From Lachnospiraceae bacterium UBA3711 (GTDB lineage Bacteria > Bacillota > Clostridia > Lachnospirales > Lachnospiraceae), in assembly GCA_002371345.1 (NCBI GenBank), contig DFHY01000034.1:20077-26855 (forward strand): 6,779 nucleotides of DNA, written 5' to 3'. This document shows, piece by piece, positions 5,101-6,779 of the stretch. A program made the translations under genes and the position numbers. Positions within the stretch are counted from its first letter, which is position 1. Each line of letters opens with the position of its first letter. The notes under the pieces are model-generated. The model had not been told where the DNA came from. It searched no databases and saw nothing but the letters and a program-made list of their open reading frames with translations.

Positions 5101-6779
5101 TACTTCTTTACCGTCACTCTGCGGCCCAGTTCCTTCTCGCACAGCCTGAGAGCCTCCGCGATCACCTGGTCCATATTGTAATACTTATAAGTGCCGAGCC
5201 TTCCGCCGAAGATTACGTTATCCTGCTCATCCGCAAGCTTACGGTACTTCTCGTAGAGAGCCCCGTTCGCCTCGTCATTTACAGGATAGTACGGCTCCAT
5301 CCCGCTCTTCCACTCCTCGGAGAATTCCTTTGATATCACCGTCCCCGGAATGTCGGCGCCGGAGGAGTCCTTGCCGAACTCGAACCACTTGTGCTCTATG
5401 ATCCTGGTCCACGGAACCTCATGGCTGGTGTAATTGACGACAGCGTTGCCCTGATAGTTATCGCACTCAAGCGTCTGTGTCTCAAACCGGACCGTCCGGT
5501 ATGAGAGCTTGCCCAGCCTGTAATCAAAGTACTCGTCGATCGGTCCTGTGAAAATGACCTTGCCGCCGCTGCCGGGATGCTTCCTGCTGTACTCCTGCCA
5601 TGAAGTTCCGAGCAGTACCGGCACGCCGGCCAGAAGCTTCTGGATGATCTGCGTGTAGCCTCCGATCGGTATCCCCTGGAATCTGTCGGTAAAATAATTA
5701 TTGTCATAGGTGAAGCGAAGCGGCAGTCTTCGTATGATGAACGCCGGAAGCTCCCTGCAGTCGCGCCCCCACTGCTTCTCAGTATAATCCTTCACCAGCT
5801 TCTCATACACATCCCGTCCCGCCAGCGACAGCGCCTGCTCCTCGAGATTCTTCGGTTCGGAGATATTCAGCTCCCTGATCTGGGACGCGATCTTCTCCTT
5901 CGCCTGCTCCGGAGTCACCACCCCCCACATCTTCGAGAAGGTATTCATGTTGAAAGGCAGATTGTACAGCTCATCCTTATACCGCGCCATCGGCGAATTG
6001 ATATACTGGTTGAACTCAGCGAAACGGTTCACATACTCCCATACCTTGCGGTCCGAAGTGTGGAATATATGAGCGCCGTACTTGTGCACATTTATCCCGG
6101 CCATCTTCTCGGTGTAAATGTTGCCGCCGATATGGTTTCTCTTCTCTATGACGGCAACCTTCCTGCCGGCCCTCTTTGCCTCGTGCGCGAATACGGATCC
6201 GAACAGCCCGGCTCCGACCACGAGATAATCAACATGATCTCCGCGCTCCATCTGCTCACGGTCTTCCTCCAGCTTCCTGCGGAAAGAGTATACCTTGTCA
6301 AGCCTCCCCGAGTAGGCGTCGCACACCGTCTCGGGATCGCCGGACATGAGCACCTCGCCATGGTCAAGCCACAGAACATGATCGCACAGCTGCTTTACAG
6401 ACTCAATGTCATGGGACACGTACAGAAGCGTCGTGCCGCCTGAGAGCATCTGCTGCATACGTTCGCTGCAGCGCTTGCGGAAGTTGGCGTCGCCGACGGC
6501 AAGCACCTCGTCGCATATGAGGATATCAGGATCAACCATGGTAGCGACCGAGAAGCCGAGGCGCGCCTTCATGCCGGACGAATAATTCTTGATAGGTGAA
6601 TTCAGGAAGCGCTGCAGCTCCGCGAACTCCACTATCTCGTCAAAATGCTCCTCCATGAATTTCCTGGAATGTCCTAGCACCGCACCGTTCAGGAAGATAT
6701 TCTCACGCGCGGTAAGCTCCTGGTCAAAGCCCGCGCCGAGCTCGATCATAGGCGCAATCCTGCCGCGCACCCTGACCGA
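5100..6779 (-). CDS. glf: Polysaccharide-export ABC ATPase fused to UDP-galactopyranose mutase (5'-partial)
   Basis: One open frame joins two enzymes; it runs off the right edge, so Walker A and roughly the first 90-100 residues are missing. Residue numbers count from the GTG at 6770, which is probably an internal Val (three more in-frame codons, S-V-R, reach the edge). Residues 1-160 are a TagH/Wzt-type ATPase: IELGAGF (9-15), signature YSSGMK (63-68), Walker B ILICDE (83-88), D-loop AVGD (91-94), H-loop SHD (119-121). A charged linker (about 155-178) leads to a full UGM (about 179-556, usual length near 370), which converts UDP-Galp to UDP-Galf using reduced FAD: dinucleotide motif VVGAGLFG (184-191), GGN (215-217), YTEKQWG (329-335, W334), R348, YDNNYF (355-360), TRIIEHK (455-461) and GRLGTYKYYNMD (523-534). 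The ATPase should work at the inner membrane face with a permease not in this window. The UGM replaces the C-terminal extension often found in TagH or Wzt. Domain identities are firm; whether the protein is truly made as a fusion is less certain. Confidence 0.93.
   Translation of the reverse strand, partial: SVRVRGRIAPMIELGAGFDQELTARENIFLNGAVLGHSRKFMEEHFDEIVEFAELQRFLNSPIKNYSSGMKARLGFSVATMVDPDILICDEVLAVGDANFRKRCSERMQQMLSGGTTLLYVSHDIESVKQLCDHVLWLDHGEVLMSGDPETVCDAYSGRLDKVYSFRRKLEEDREQMERGDHVDYLVVGAGLFGSVFAHEAKRAGRKVAVIEKRNHIGGNIYTEKMAGINVHKYGAHIFHTSDRKVWEYVNRFAEFNQYINSPMARYKDELYNLPFNMNTFSKMWGVVTPEQAKEKIASQIRELNISEPKNLEEQALSLAGRDVYEKLVKDYTEKQWGRDCRELPAFIIRRLPLRFTYDNNYFTDRFQGIPIGGYTQIIQKLLAGVPVLLGTSWQEYSRKHPGSGGKVIFTGPIDEYFDYRLGKLSYRTVRFETQTLECDNYQGNAVVNYTSHEVPWTRIIEHKWFEFGKDSSGADIPGTVISKEFSEEWKSGMEPYYPVNDEANGALYEKYRKLADEQDNVIFGGRLGTYKYYNMDQVIAEALRLCEKELGRRVTVKK
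6249..6270 (-). promoter_or_regulatory. Possible internal ribosome binding site and ATG for a stand-alone UGM
   Basis: Within the fusion frame a GGAGGAAG stretch (6270-6263) lies 11 nt before an in-frame ATG (6251-6249). That ATG would begin MERGDHVDYLVVGAG, which is where independent UDP-galactopyranose mutases normally start, a few residues ahead of the FAD-binding GxGxxG. A second product of about 383 residues could therefore be made. The purine run also encodes Leu-Glu-Glu-Asp of the charged linker, so the resemblance may be due to chance. Confidence 0.4.

Noticed and set aside
5174..5176. Asn (N532) in the UGM YYNMD motif where E. coli and Klebsiella enzymes have Asp
   Set aside because: As I recall, some active UGMs (for example from Deinococcus) also have Asn here, and the other active-site residues are present, so loss of function is not indicated.

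Overview
The window carries five genes, all on the minus strand and therefore read right to left, and no RNA genes, insertion sequences or CRISPR. Base composition is close to half G+C, the ribosome binding sites are strong (AGGAG/GAGGAG type), and the gene content is that of Gram-positive cell-envelope assembly. A Firmicute of the Clostridia/Lachnospiraceae kind is the most likely source; this is an inference from gene types and style, not a proof.

In transcription order: (1) 6779-5100, a gene cut by the right edge, which encodes in one unbroken frame the C-terminal two thirds of a TagH/Wzt-type polysaccharide-export ABC ATPase followed by a complete UDP-galactopyranose mutase (Glf); (2) 5015-3702, a CDP-glycerol glycerophosphotransferase-family (TagB/TagF-like) enzyme; (3) 3697-1616, a multi-pass membrane phosphoglycerol transferase of the LTA-synthase/sulfatase superfamily; (4) 1619-507, a membrane-anchored glycerophosphodiester phosphodiesterase overlapping gene 3 by ATGA; (5) 382-38, a small three-pass membrane protein of unknown function. 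Genes 2-4 are tightly packed (4-nt gap, then 4-nt overlap). An 84-nt gap before gene 2 holds a possible promoter built on a tandem 10-bp repeat, and a stem-loop. A perfect 17-bp-stem hairpin just after gene 4 separates it from gene 5.

Together the genes describe a locus that makes, exports and edits a glycerol-phosphate-containing surface glycopolymer that probably also contains galactofuranose: the mutase supplies UDP-Galf, the TagB/F-like enzyme adds glycerol phosphate in the cytoplasm, the ABC ATPase (its permease is presumably beyond the right edge) powers export, the LTA-synthase-like enzyme adds phosphoglycerol outside the cell, and the phosphodiesterase, whose catalytic domain is predicted to lie outside, could trim or remodel phosphodiester links. 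The least ordinary feature is the ABC ATPase-UDP-galactopyranose mutase fusion, which includes an internal SD-ATG that could also yield the mutase alone.
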